The notes: generated by a model not told the origin, from the sequence alone. 64,000 nt of DNA from Coenobita brevimanus (GCA_032717465.1 CM064653.1:38943055-39007054), one strand, 5' to 3'. Numbered from the stretch's first letter, positions 1 through 11,462 are shown. Program-made: numbers and translations.

Positions 1-514
1 TACCAGGTTATGGTTGCACCTACAACTTGTAAAACACTGTAACACACCATCAGCATTTGTAAAACCATAATGTTGTAGCTGTGCATATTGTTTTCATAGG
101 CAAAAGACTGTCTTTTGTTAGAAAATCACACAGCACAAGTACTGAGTATGCAAATAAAACGGCGTTTATGAATATTTTTTCCAATGTTTTGTGAAAATTA
201 TTTTTATTGATAACTTTGCATAACATTTTGCTCAGTCTGGTGACATTCAGCTTCATTTTAAAACATAAAGGAACCCTCTAGCTATTGGCCAATGGTACTA
301 GTTTGTATGTTATTGCTGTGTAAAGATTGTACAATTGCATGCAATATAAAACCATATCCTTTTTTTTTTTTTTTCTTCAAATTAATGGGAAAAATATAAA
401 AAATAATAGCTTCTTTACCAAAAAGTTGTTGGATATTGCGCTGTTGAAACATTCAGCTTTAAAATGTTGCAAACAGCTTCATCCTAGCTCTGTTAGTTTT
501 GGTGTTAATGCTCA

Positions 515-553
<39 letters not shown>

Positions 554-599
554 GCACTTTTAAAAAATGGCACTTGTGTATCATACTCTGCACAGGGCC
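1..599. other. AT-rich non-coding stretch
   Basis: No credible coding region. A T-run at about 360-374 and a run of 33 A at 518-550 bracket a 140-bp segment, so the two homopolymers could pair as hairpin arms or mark the tail of an old retroposed copy. Short open frames here have no recognisable domain. Confidence 0.6.
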
Positions 600-860
600 T
601 CATATAGCCCATCCAGCTTCAGAAGTTCCCTCCAAAATGAATAAAATTGTCTATTAGTAGTATTAGTAGCAGCAGTAGCCTCAGATTCATTTGACTGTGA
701 ACCCAGGATACTGCAGGCTGAAACTTCCCCTCTCCTGCAGCCCATCTTTCTCCTTTTGAGGCCAGGGAAGGAACTGAAGGATGTTTGTATAGCTGGGCAG
801 CTCACTTAAATCAGTGCCATCGCATGATGATGTCCCTCTCCTGCAAGATAAAAAAAATAT
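600..860 (+). repeat. Dispersed SINE-like repeat (family D), copy 1
   Basis: The core around 676-755 (two copies of a CTGCAG-type motif around 'gctgaaa', then 'cctgcagccca') recurs at about 40940-41010 on the same strand and, reverse complemented, at about 55990-56090. The end with 'gggcag...atcagtgcca..gcatgatgatgtccctc' matches the region near 41110-41160. No protein is encoded. A SINE origin is inferred only from size and dispersal; no clear Pol III boxes are visible. Confidence 0.5.
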
Positions 861-1244
861 GTTTCTGGATTAAAGGGGTAACAGAAATCCAGGAAACTTG
901 AGAAGTTGGCAAAGCTTCTGGGTGGCATGGTGCAGGCTACTGGAAATGCCACTGAAAAGCATGATGCAGCTGGAAAGTAAGAGAGCAAATGATGTTTAAG
1001 TAAACAAGCATAAATTGTACAGTACGCCAGAGCCGTGAAGTGCAAAAGGATTGTTAATACTGTACAGGTAGAACAGCATGTTAATTGTACTGTATTAATC
1101 TCTATGTTGAACAGTTTAGATGTAGATGTAGTTGTCTCTCTTTGGCAAACACTCAGCTGCAAGTGAATATAGTTAAAGTACAAGCTGAGGCTCTCAGAGT
1201 GTTTCAAATATTAAACATCTTTTAATTTTTTTTTTTTCCAGCAG

Positions 1245-1385
1245 ATTCCAGCATGTTGGGAAGATATTAGCTAGTTTTGGCACTAGGTTTAGCTTCCAGT
1301 CCATAGAAAACAGCAGTTGTACCATGGCCAACCTCCGTGTGGGGATTCCTTAAATTGGAAGCATGGCATTATATATATACATATA
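1245..1385 (+). repeat. Dispersed repeat, pair with 56830-56950
   Basis: The stretch reading 'ccag..catagaaaacagcag' followed by 'ggccaacc' and 'ggaagcatgg' before a TATATA run is matched in the same order at 56830-56950. A short relative ('agcttccagtaaatagaaaaca') also occurs near 44634. Two diverged copies of an unclassified interspersed repeat. Confidence 0.45.
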
Positions 1386-2253
1386 TGTATGTAATGTACA
1401 TTTCGCAGTGCAGGACTCATACTTTGGAGCCATTATAGGATTTTTCTCATTATAGATCTTTGTTTTTTTTTCTTGTATTGTTAAATTGTGTACTATATGA
1501 GTATATAAGATTAGTAATGGACTGATTTTTGCTTCCTCTGGGTAAGGTAAACCAATGAAGGTTATGCATTGTTAAGTTAAATCAGTAAGAGTTATGCATT
1601 GTTCCAGGTGTAAAAGGACCCTCACAAGTCCTTGATGGCATGTAGAAAATAAACTAAGACAACCCTGATGAAGTCCAGTAACTTGACCTTGCTTCCCCAA
1701 CTTGCTCTGCTGGCCCAATCAGGTAAGCTTATCGGTGGACATAAGTTAACCCCATCATTCTGTTGATGTTCAGGGTACAACATTTCTCTTTCTCTTTGCC
1801 AGGTGATTTCTTGTGTGGTGCAAGGACTGGTCAGTCAGTGGTATCAGTGTTTGTCCTGAGTCATTTATTTACTGGTTATATATCCTATTCTCACTCGCAC
1901 TAATGTTCACACTTGTAGACTGAACTGTACTCGCAACACTTAAGGTGGCCAGGTGAGTTTATAGTGAAACACTGTTTACAGATCAAAGTGTGCTTTTAAA
2001 TTTTCATCTTGCTGCCTTCACAAGATTTTGATAAAATTTGGGAGGACATCTGACAGTGATCAAGTCAATATACTTTATATAACCCCTCCAGGTGAAAAGA
2101 TTCTCTCAGCATAATGCAGTCTTGTAATGATGGCTATAATGAAACAGAAAAAACCTCACTGGAAGTTAATCATTGAGACTTTTTTATTTATTTATTTATT
2201 TATTTATTTATTTTTTTAAATAAAATACCTCGCCTGGACAGTCTGGCGAGGTA
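1386..2253. other. Non-coding, (ATTT)n microsatellite
   Basis: No gene recognised. A (TTTA)n microsatellite lies at about 2180-2212, just before the Tigger-like element that begins at 2254. Confidence 0.5.
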
Positions 2254-2801
2254 CAGGTACACCTCGGTATACAATACCCGTAGATGCGATACCCCAGCTT
2301 AACGATGGGGATAGAAATGCCATCATACCCCGCCTAATGATGGCCAAACCCTGGTTTAATGATGGGTTTTGATTTTTTTTACTGGTTTTGATGATATTTT
2401 AGACGAAAATTGTGTGTTTAGGTTGATTTATAAAATGTTTTTAGACTTAGATTAACGTGTTTTAGCCATAGGTAGGGTGAACATTGTCGTTTTAGGGTAC
2501 AGTTTGTTAAGCTTGATTTTTTCCAAACATACTTGACGATTTTCAGATTTTATTTGTTGGTTTTAGTGAGTTATTTACAGTTTTTGGCTTAGACTAGCTT
2601 TTACAGCTGTTAGGCCATTTAGATTGGCTTTAAACTTGTTTTTGGGTTCATTTGGGTGGGTTCTGGACTTGGCTGGGAGGAAACCCAGGGCTGAAAAATG
2701 CATCCCATTACTTTACATGTTAATTCTACCCCGATATATGATACCCCGCCTAACGATGGGTTTTTACTAAACAATTGCATTGTTAAACCAGGGTATACCT
2801 G
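2254..2801. mobile_element. Non-autonomous Tigger-like DNA transposon
   Basis: The element begins CAGGTACACC and ends GGGTATACCTG, forming inverted termini, and is flanked by TA on both sides (2252-2253 and 2802-2803). TA target duplication and CAG..CTG termini are typical of the pogo/Tigger branch of Tc1/mariner. At 548 bp it has no transposase remnant. Internal short motifs around 'taccccgcctaa.gatgg' occur near both ends, extending the inverted structure. Confidence 0.75.
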
Positions 2802-2929
2802 TAATGCTTTTGGTTGTTTGTTTGTTTGTTTGCAACATTACGGAAAAATGGCTGAATGAAATTACATAAAACTTTCAGGATGTGTGGGCACTGGTGCCAA
2901 AAGAAAGTGATTATGCTTTGGAGGCAATC

Positions 2930-3271
2930 AATTGACCCTGAAAGGTCAAAACCAAAGTCATGGATTTTCAGAGGGCTATAACTTGAAACTGATTGAAGAT
3001 AGAGATATTTACCATCATTAGCCTAAAGGAACTCCGATATGGGCTTTTGTTTGGCACCAAGACTTTTGACCTTGACCAAAGGTCAAACTCAATGTCGTGG
3101 ATATTCAGGGGGCAATAACTCGAAACTGGTTTCAGATAGATATTTACTATTGTCAACATATAGGAAATCCCAGATGGGCTTTTGATTGGTGCCATGACCT
3201 TCGACCTTAAGTAACCTTGATAGGTCAAATTCAAGGTCACGGTTATTCAGGGGGCTACATCTCGAAACTGG
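2930..3271. repeat. ~140-bp satellite, left block
   Basis: Tandem units start near 2962, 3099 and 3241, with periods of about 137 and 142 bp. Each unit runs 'ggatattcagggggc..taactcgaaactgg', 'gatatttactat', 'gggctttt..ttgg', then clustered TGACCT / AGGTCA hexamers. The array stops in mid-unit at about 3271 and resumes in the same phase near 4411, after a LINE. Confidence 0.8.
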
Positions 3272-4410
3272 GTAAGATTTCGTTTTGTTTCTTTTTTTGC
3301 TTAATTTTTTAAAGGCTCCAACATGCCTGCATGCATTGACCTTGGTCACCCAATGGTGGCTGTCCATGCTGCTCAATCTTTGGCAGCCTCCCTGTTCAGG
3401 CCCTTAACCCAGAGATCACACTGACCTCGTTCCGGGTCTTTTTCGGTCTACCCCTCGCAATGCCCCCCCCCCCCTCCCCAATATTTACACTTCACATTTT
3501 CTGCACCCAGTTATCATCCCCCATCCTCTCCACATGCCCAAACCACCTCAATCTACCTCTCCTCATCACAACGTCAATACACTCCAGTCCCAGCCTACCT
3601 CCCATCTCATCAATCATAAATCCAGCCTCCCCAGGCCTTCCACGCAGGGATACACTGCACATCCACCTAACCTTTGTCATTTCTGTATGTCTGAGCCTGC
3701 GAATATTCTCTTCTTTTACTGCCCAGGTCTCACTACTGTGCAGTATTACACTCCTAACACATGCTGCATACAAAGATCCCTTAGCACGTAGGGAGAGCCC
3801 TCTCAATGTCAGGAGAGGCAACAGCTCCCCAAACTTCTTCCAACCACCTCTCACCCTAGCCACAGAGGTAGCTCCAGCCCCACCTCCAGCACATGACATG
3901 TCTCCCAAATAACAAAACTCTTTCACACACTCAAGAGGCTCACCAGCAAGTTCTATTCTATCCTTTCATGCCTGACAATCTCCACCTGCTCTCCGTGACA
4001 TGCCGCACACGTGAAATCAGCATTATCTCGCAGTCTACTTCTAATACCACTACATCACTTATGCACCCACTTATGACAAACACTGCACTAGAGGGAATTA
4101 CTTCCCATGCCCTTGTGGCAAATTGCACATGGCCTCTCTCCCTCTTTATTGACAGTACCAACACCAACCCCTATACTCGTTTATCATCACTTTTGTTTTA
4201 TCTGCATTTGCTTTTAAGCCCTTGTGTCCCATACCATCTCTCCACTTTCTAAATCTTTCCTCCTCCTCTTTTTCATTCTCTGCAATCAACACCAAATCAT
4301 CAGCATACAACATCTCCCACGGGAGTTCATTTCTGAAGTCAGGTGAGAGGGCTTCAAGTACAGTACCATGATTAATAACAAGGGACTCAAAACTGACCCC
4401 AGATGCACAG
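3272..4410 (-). mobile_element. LINE fragment (family C) inserted in satellite
   Basis: Reverse-strand frames at 3492-3926 and 4146-4340 encode diagnostic RT pieces. The 4146-4340 piece has motif C as LLYADD-like (WEMLYADDLVLIAE) followed by 'KGLKANADKTKVM'. The 3492-3926 piece has the post-RT region with 'SETWAVKEENIRRL', a basic 'RWMC' stretch and 'RLRWFGHVERM'. This is non-LTR retrotransposon sequence with no endonuclease domain visible, broken by frameshifts. The clade is probably RTE-like, not certain. It differs from the two other LINE families in the window. Confidence 0.75.
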
Positions 4411-4705
4411 CAAGATTGAGAGATATTTACTATTATCGACATATAGGAAGTCCCATATGGGTTTTTAATTGGTATCATGACCTCTGACCTTAAGTGACCT
4501 TGAAAGGTCAAACTCAGTGTCATGGATATTATGGGTGTCTGTAACTCAAAACTGGTTGAAGATGGAGATATTTACTATGATCAAGATATACCAAGTCTCA
4601 TATGGGCTTTCATTTGGCACCATGACCTTTGAGCTTGAGTGACCTTGAAAGGTCAGATGCAAGAGCACAGATTTTCAGAGAGCTATAACTTGAAAATGGT
4701 TGAAA
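4411..4705. repeat. ~140-bp satellite, right block
   Basis: Continuation of the array at 2930-3271. Units start near 4524 and 4669 (period about 145). It contains two exact everted hexamer pairs, TGACCTTGAAAGGTCA, at 4495-4510 and 4640-4655. Confidence 0.8.
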
Positions 4706-4974
4706 ATAAAATAACTGCTTTCGGGTGAGGTTTGTTGTGCCTGGCACTACTTGTTACTTATATTTTTATTCAATTTAGGATAGACTTGGAACTCGGGAGG
4801 TTAAATTCAGTTTCAACAACCACTTCAGTAATACAGATTTCCTAAGTTTAATGAAATTGTCAGGGAGCAGCAAGACTAAAGAAATACAGTAGAATGTTAC
4901 TTGAATCCCAAGAGTTAATGATGGGGCCAATGTTTCCTCACATAGCTTGCATTGAACTGTGTATATATATATAC

Positions 4975-6574
4975 TTTGAATCTGTTCTAAACAGACCAAT
5001 CCCAGCTGAAGAGGACATTTTGCCAGCTGAGAGAGATTTGCAGATAGAAACAGGGGATATAACTTTGGAAGAGGTAGCAAAATCTATAAAGGAGTTAAAG
5101 AATTTTAAGGCCCCAGGAGAGGATGGAATATTCCCTGAAATGCTTAAGGCGGAAAATGACGAGTTGATGAATGCGCTTTTGAAACTTTTTAATGTGGCTT
5201 GGGTTAATGATGGAATTCCAGAAGAGTGGAAAAATGGAGTGATTATAAAAATACCAAAAAAGGGAGATTTAAGTGTGTGTGGCAATTGGAGGGGGATAAC
5301 CTTGACACCTGTAGTTGCAAAAGTCTTTTCCAAAATCTTGTTGAACAGAATAGAGCCAGTAATTGATAAAAATTTTGAGAGAAGAACAAGCCGGATTTAG
5401 AAAGGGTCGAGGTTGTAATGATCAGATTTTTATTGTAAGGCATCTAATGCAACAAGCTAATGAGATGAAAATGCCACTTAGTATGTGTTTTGTGGATTTT
5501 GAAAAGGTGTTTGATAGTGTTTGACGTGGAACTATGTTGAAAATTATGAGATTGTATGGTATACCAGAAAAGTTTGTAAATATTATCAGAAGCCTGCATG
5601 AAGGTACTTTTTGTAAGGTAATGGTGGGTGGTTCTTTGAGTGATCCATTTCAAGTTAGGTCAGGAGTGACTTAAGGAGGAGTTCCTTCGCCATTGCTGTT
5701 TGTTTTGGTTATGGATTATGTTATGAAAAAGGTTGTAAGGAGAACAGGTGCAGGAATTAACTGGAAAGAAAATAAGAAGCTGATGGATTTGGACTATGCT
5801 GATGATATTGTACTGATTTGCGGAAGTATTTACAAGATGCAGAGGGTGCTTGATTGTCTGGTGGAGGAAGGAGAAAAAGTGGGATTGGTAATAAATTGTG
5901 GAAAGACTGAAATTATTAATATGAATGTGGAGAACCAAATCGATTGTGTAATTGGGAATAATGTGGTGAAGACTGTAGAAAACTTTAAATATCTGGGAAC
6001 GATTGTATCATCTAATGGATCATTAAACAATGAAATTGAGGAGAGGATTAGACAGGCTTGGCGAGCTGTTGGAATGTTGAAATCTGTTTGGAATAATAAT
6101 ATGCTTTCGGTACATACTAAGGTGAAAATTTACAATTCCATGGTTAGACCAATTTTAATTTATGGGCATGAGTCATGGTACAGTACAATTGCAACAGATC
6201 AGAAAATATTAGGATTTGAGAATAAAATACTGAGAAGGATTCTTGGGGTAAAGTGGCAAGACAGAGTTACAAATGCAAGAGTAAGGGACATTATGAGAGT
6301 GGAACCAGTTACTGAATATGTGAGACTGTCTCGCTGGAAGTGGCTGGGGCACATATACAGAAAAGAAGGTAGTTTAATACAGGATGTGCCAGAGTGGACT
6401 GCTAGAGGAAGAAGAGGTAGAGGTAGGACGAGGGAAACCTGGTTGAGGACAGTGAAAAAAGATGCGGGAGAGGAGTGTTGGTGGGACCTGAAGGAGATGG
6501 CATGAGGCAAATATTGGTGGAGAGAGTTCATTGAGGCCCTGTGCATCCCATGGGGTGCCACAGGAAATGATTGA
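4975..6574 (+). mobile_element. RTE-like LINE (family B), RT and C-terminal domain
   Basis: This copy encodes a reverse transcriptase, 5' truncated. Pieces in order: N-terminal thumb-side motif 'LKNFKAPGEDGI' (about 5085-5130), 'GNWRGITL' (about 5280), 'AGFRKGRGC' in a second frame (about 5390-5418), motif A FVDFEKVFDSV (about 5490-5522), motif B, motif C YADD at 5795-5806, then 'YLGTIVSSNGSL' and 'SRWKWLGH'. The frame is damaged by a frameshift near 5395, stops at about 5522 (after DSV) and 5673 (GVT*GG, where Q is usual) and TGA at 6503-6505. Beyond that last stop the same frame continues WWREFIEALCIPWG to a true stop at 6572-6574. Such an ending is common in RTE elements. It is followed by a TA microsatellite. 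Confidence 0.85.
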
Positions 6575-6677
6575 TATATATATATATATATGAGATTCTA
6601 TGAATCAAATTTCGATGCATTTTGGAGTGGTCTGCCCACCTTACTTTTCGATGCAAAGTCGCATATTTCAATGCTGT

Positions 6678-6915
6678 CAGGGCCAGACTCAAACCAAAAC
6701 AAGCAAAGATAATATTTTTGATGCGAACCAAAATGCTAGAAGTGAAGGAAAATTATAAGAAAAAGTATGATCCTAACCTAACAGGATATGACATGTGCTC
6801 TCAGGGCCAGACTCCAACTAAAACAAACAAAGATAATATTTTTGATGTGAACCAAAATGCTAGAAGTGAAGGAAAATTATAAGAAAAAGTATGAGCCTAA
6901 CCTAATATCGTGTGA
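6678..6915. repeat. ~125-bp direct tandem duplication
   Basis: Two near-identical copies starting with 'agggccagactc' at about 6679 and 6804, including 'aaagataatatttttgatg' and a 'ggaaaattataagaaaaag' stretch. No coding function recognised. Confidence 0.75.
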
Positions 6916-7916
6916 CGTGTCAAGAAGAGAATGAAAATCAACGTCATTTATTCATACAGTATATGAAGCATATGATAATATGGCTCCGAGACAATTCACC
7001 GTCAAGCCAATTCGCCCGTCAGATAATTCCCCGTCAAAACATGGACGATATCCTGTCAGGACAATTCACACCCTGGACGATCCCGTCATTCTATAAATAT
7101 ACTTATTGTTAACTAATCAATACTTTAATAGCTCGAAGATATAACAAGAGAAATTAAAGGAAGAGAATCATTGTAGAAATACTAAAACAAAATGAATTAT
7201 AGGTGGTAGCAAATACAGTAGGCAGAATACTGAAACGAAGAGAAGTACGGTAATTATGAATATAAGGAGCAACATAGAAATGAACAATAGAGACTGAGAA
7301 GAAAAATAGTCATGTTGTTTAAGGACAAGGTGCTCCCAGATAAGAGTAGGCACCAACAACAACAAACCATGTGCAAGGCGATGCTCTGTTGTCGGCGGCC
7401 ATCTTGCGACTGTTCTGCCAGCAGCCAGCCCTCCACAGCCAGTTGCTGCACTTTCAGCCTGTACCTTCCATATGTGGACAGGCATTTCACTGCAATTCAG
7501 TTGTATGTATTTTCGTTGCAACTTACCGGTTTCAAGATGGCAAGCAAGAGTGGTTCTTCGGGTAGCAGTGGTAATGAATGAGAGCAGCCTGGCTCCTCTA
7601 AATCTTTGCAGCCAAAGGAGAAATGGCAATACAGGAAAAGGCAGAAATACACCAAGAATACACTTGCTGACAGTATGGCAATACAATGCAGAACTACAGT
7701 TACTTAACCACAATTATAGTTCATAAAGTTTACAGGGGATGTGGGCAAAAAATCATGATTTTAGGTAGTTAGGTTTGGAGGCCCCAGACCCAAACTAATT
7801 TTTCCCATAAGAAGTTCAGTTTAAATTTCGATTATTTGAATTTCGCGGTGATTTTTAGGTACATATGCCAATTGAAAATTGAGATTCCACTGTGTATATA
7901 TATATATATATATATA
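6916..7916. other. Unassigned sequence
   Basis: Open frames on both strands near 7250-7710 overlap each other and show no domain, so none is called. The first part (about 6985-7080) contains degenerate repeats of 'gacaattc.ccgtcaa'. The last 30 bases are a TA microsatellite adjoining the next transposon. Confidence 0.4.
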
Positions 7917-8670
7917 CAGGTCTCCCTCGTTTTACACTGTATCGTTTTACGATATTTCGCATTTACGATCGTTCTTTTTTAGTACCAAGTGTTCATTTTA
8001 TGATTGAGCTCCCTCGCATTTACGATTGGGCATGTGGAAATCCTGCGCTCACAGGCAGATCAGCTAAGAGTTGTGAGAAGGCTGGCAAAGCAAACAACAA
8101 TTTCCAGCTTCTTCAAACCCACTGCTAGTCCATCTGCCTCTGCTACCACTGAGTCATCCAGCCCTGCCACCCAAACCTCCACCACCTCTCATTCTCCTGA
8201 GTCATCCACCCCTGCCATCCAAACCTCCACCATCCCTGCTTCCTCCCTCTCCACCTCTTGTGTTGAGGAGTGATGGGCTTTGGCCCAGGATGTCTCCTAG
8301 CCTCGGAGGAGACATTAAGGCATTACGTCCTCCAGCCTCGGGGGGGACCGACTAAGGGTGGATGGAGCTACAGTACAATAGGAGGGTACATAACAGTACA
8401 GTACAGTACAGCTGTATTTCATGTTGTTTTTGCTATTTCATGTCTTTATGTTTGCAAATTTACATACATATGTGATTCAGATGCACTACAATACATAAAA
8501 CATCATCATTATTATTGCATATTAGATCACTTGTATGGGTCTTCGGTTCCTTATACACGAGTCCAGGAATGCATCCCTATTTTTCCCATTAAACCTTAAT
8601 TTCGCTTTACGATAATTCAGTTTACGATTGCCTTTCTAGGAACGCATACCAATCGTAAAACGAGGGAGAC

Positions 8671-8673
<3 letters not shown>
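7917..8673 (+). mobile_element. Tigger-like element with transposase C-terminal remnant
   Basis: Inverted termini CAGGTCTCCCTCGTTTTAC and GTAAAACGAGGGAGACCTG are perfect over 19 bp, with TA on both sides (7915-7916, 8674-8675). Inside, a frame at about 8004-8273 encodes only the C-terminal tail of a pogo/Tigger transposase: 'RVVRRLAKQTTISSFFKP', then a Ser/Thr/Pro-rich region and a stop at 8271-8273. QTTISSFF (8091-8114) fits a PCNA-interacting motif. The DDD catalytic core is missing, so this is an internally deleted, non-autonomous copy. Confidence 0.85.
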
Positions 8674-8714
<41 letters not shown>

Positions 8715-8760
8715 TGTATATATATACAGTATATGTACATACAGTGTATATTTATGCATA
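8674..8760. repeat. (TA)n microsatellite with palindrome
   Basis: Long alternating TA run with an internal 'actgtatatatatacagt' palindrome. It lies between the Tigger element and the LINE tail. Confidence 0.8.
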
Positions 8761-8764
8761 TATC

Positions 8765-9850
8765 AATCTATCTGTCTATAGCCCGACACCCTAATCCCGC
8801 AAAGGGTGGCCGCAGACAAAATGCCTCCAAGTCGCTCTGTCACCCACCATTTGACTACCCTCCCCCCAGTTCACTCCCCCCTCCCTCATATACCTCTCAA
8901 CTCCATCCCTCCACCTCATCCTTGATCTCCTCCTCCCTCTCCCTCGCTCCACCTCACCTACATACACCCTCTTAGTCAGTCTTTCATTCTCCATTCTCTC
9001 CACATGTCCAAAGCACCTCAGTGTATTTCTTCTAATCTTCTCAACCACATCCACATCCACCCCACAATGTTCTTTCACTTTTTCATTCGCCAACCTGTCC
9101 CTCCACGTCACTGCACATGCTCCTCTCAAGTACCTCATTTCCACTGCTTTCACTCTTGACTTGTTCCCCTCTTGCAAGGTCCATGCCTTGCTTTCATAAG
9201 TCAGGGTAGAGATCACAATACTATCATGCAGTGACTTCTTAACTTCCATACTCACCTCCCTATTTCTCATCACTGCTTTCAGTGAACCAATAACCTTCCT
9301 TCCCTGCTGTACCCTTTCACGCACTTCACCCCCAAGGTTCCATCCTTACTCATCACACTACCCAAGTACTTGAATGCATTCACATTCTCCATATCCTTGT
9401 CATCCAACCTCACTGTGCATTCTGTGACTTCATTCCTCTCACACACCATAACTTTACTCATTTTTACATTAACTTTCAGTTTCCTCTTCCTACACACTGT
9501 CCCAGATTCATTCACCAAACCTTGCAACTCCCATTCATCTTCACTCAACAATACTGTATCATCAGCAAACAACAACACCGGAATCTTCCAAATCTCACCC
9601 TCATTCATTAGAGCCACCCCCACATCCACTGCCCTACCTTGCACCTCCTTTACAACCCCATCCATGTATGTATTAAACAGCCATGGAGACATCACACAAC
9701 CATGTTTCAGTCCCACACTGAGATCAAAGAACTCTCTCAGCTCACCATCCACTCGCATCGTAGCCCTAGCTCCTTTGTACATACTCATCACAGTACTCAA
9801 CAATTTCCCCTCCACTGCATATATCCTCAATACCTTCCATATATACTGTA
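8765..9850 (-). mobile_element. LINE family A, 5'-truncated copy 1
   Basis: On the reverse strand, frames 9279-9850 and 8791-9324 together encode an RT from just after motif A ('WKVLRIYAVEGKLL'), motif B 'GLKHGCVMSPWLFN', motif C 'VLLFADDTVLLSEDE', then 'FKYLGSVMSKDGTL', 'LRCFGHVERMENERL' and 'RSRMRWRDGVERYMREGG'. The two frames are joined by a frameshift near 9315. The 3' end (low coordinates) is a TATC-type tail followed by 'gcccgacaccctaatcccgcaaagggtggc', the family's shared 3' end. The 5' end stops near 9850, just before the Tigger element at 9876. Confidence 0.9.
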
Positions 9851-9875
9851 GACATATTAGGATGGTTCTTAAGTA

Positions 9876-10897
9876 CAGTACCCTCGCGTCCAACAAGGTA
9901 ATATTGTCATGCATGGGTCCCGTGTTGGACAAACAACAGAGCTTATGGGGAAAAATGAATTATGTCAGCAACCCAAGGAAAAGTCACCCTAAATACCTAC
10001 CATATACCTATACATATATTGGTACTACTGTAATTATAATAAATGGTACAGTGCTATGAATGATAACTAACCTTTTAGGATAGTGTTGCTGGGCTTGCTG
10101 GGAATGAAAGGTGGTATCCAAGGCTGTAGGTAGGCCTACTGGGTCCCTGGAGGATGGCTGCTGGTGTCACTAGCGGGTAATGGCTGCTGCTCCTCCTCAA
10201 CCTCCCTCATAAATCCTTCGAAATCACACTCAGAATCACTATCTTCGTCCACAGCCATGGAAGGTCCTGCTTCTGCCTCTCCTAGCACTCTGTAAGCCTT
10301 CACTGCTGCCAGGATCTTGTCTTGTTTTTTTATTATGGTCCTCACGTTGGCTTCATTCATGTCATAGCCCTTGGCAATGTCAACTTTCCTCTCCCCTTTC
10401 TTCTTCCTCTCGATGCTTTCTAGCTTGGTGGCCTGAGGGAGGTGCTGCCGCTTCTTGGGGTTCTCAGAAGGCTTCCTAAGCATCGTGAGCAGGGTAAAAT
10501 GCAGTAACAAGGGCAGAAAATGCAGCAAGAAAAAAGCATCTTCCAATGCGAATTATGCGACTGAGTGGCGCTGTGGCGGGAGAAATTTAAACAAAACATC
10601 ACGTGAGAGCAGAAGCGTTTTAAATTGGGCGACATCACGATCACCTCACGATAGTGGGCGGGGAAGGCTACTTGATCGGAAGTTTTTATTGGCTGTCAGC
10701 ATCACGGGAACGTCCAGTATGATCGTGTTGGACCAGGGGTGATCGTGCTAGAGGCGAACTCTGCGGATTTCGCCCACTTCTCAGAGCTCCGTCCATGTTA
10801 TGCTAATGCACCCGTGTTACAGTAATTAAATCGAATTAAATCTTACTAATTATTGCTCTCCGTGCTGGACAAACGCGTGTTGGACGCGAGGGTACTG
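9876..10897 (-). mobile_element. Internally deleted Tigger element
   Basis: Termini CAGTACCCTCGCGTCCAACA and (end) TTGGACGCGAGGGTACTG form inverted repeats, flanked by TA at 9874-9875 and 10898-10899. It carries the N-terminal and C-terminal ends of a transposase on the reverse strand (see 10136-10546) without the catalytic core. Length 1022 bp. Confidence 0.87.
10136..10546 (-). pseudogene. Tigger transposase remnant with CENP-B-type HTH
   Basis: The 136-residue frame contains an N-terminal pogo/CENP-B-type helix-turn-helix: 'KRQHLPQATKLESIERKKKG', 'ERKVDIAKGYDMNEANVRTI', 'IKKQDKI' (about residues 31-80). It then jumps to an acidic C-terminal segment ('DEDSDSECDFEGF..EVEEE'). The middle of the protein, including the DDD/E triad, is absent. 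In the family this HTH binds the element's termini. The start is uncertain; an in-frame Met near residue 22 (MLRKPSENPKKRQ) is the more natural one. Confidence 0.75.
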
Positions 10898-10899
10898 TA

Positions 10900-11462
10900 T
10901 ATAGGGAAGACTGTTATTCAAAATGTTCTAGTCCTAATGTCTAAATTTTTTCCTATTGCACTAAAAGTTCTCCATGCAAAATATTTTTTTGATACATCAA
11001 ATTTTAGGGGTTGCACCTTGATCTTAAACTTATATTTACTGTAATTTTGGATAATTTCTTAAGAAAAAAGTAAGTGAACCTCAAGTGGCTTAAAATGCAA
11101 GCAGTTGGGTCCCCCTCCCTCAGCAAATGCCGGATTGATTGCCTGTCGCATACGAGCATCTTCTGTCCCCTTGCATTCCCCTATAGCTCTTTCCATAAGC
11201 ATCTTTGTAGGTGAGGACACTGAGGGATCGAAAAATGCAACCGCCACCAGCTCCTCTGACAGGTACCACAGGTGTGATGAGAGCTTGGCTAGAAATGTTC
11301 TTCTTCCATCTTTTACTCACAATACACACTCCTTCTTTTGCCCTCTCATTCTTACCTACTCCTGCACATATTTCCCATCCATACCCCCATTGTCTCTCAC
11401 TCTCACCTTGTCATTTAGTTTCAGTTATTCCACATACATCCACTTTCGCACCCTCAAGCACC
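10900..11462. other. Unassigned sequence before LINE copy
   Basis: Overlapping short frames on both strands in 11059-11480 show no domain. Nothing else recognised. Confidence 0.4.

Noticed and set aside
7168..7726. Overlapping frames of 181, 89 and 84 residues
   Set aside because: Mutually overlapping on both strands, no motif and no splice or repeat support.
8733..10059. Forward frames of up to 229 residues opposite a LINE
   Set aside because: Antisense of the LINE RT frames, Ser/Thr/Leu-rich. The same holds for forward frames at 32381-33250 and 50462-51124 and reverse frames at 17640-18744 and 11879-12670.
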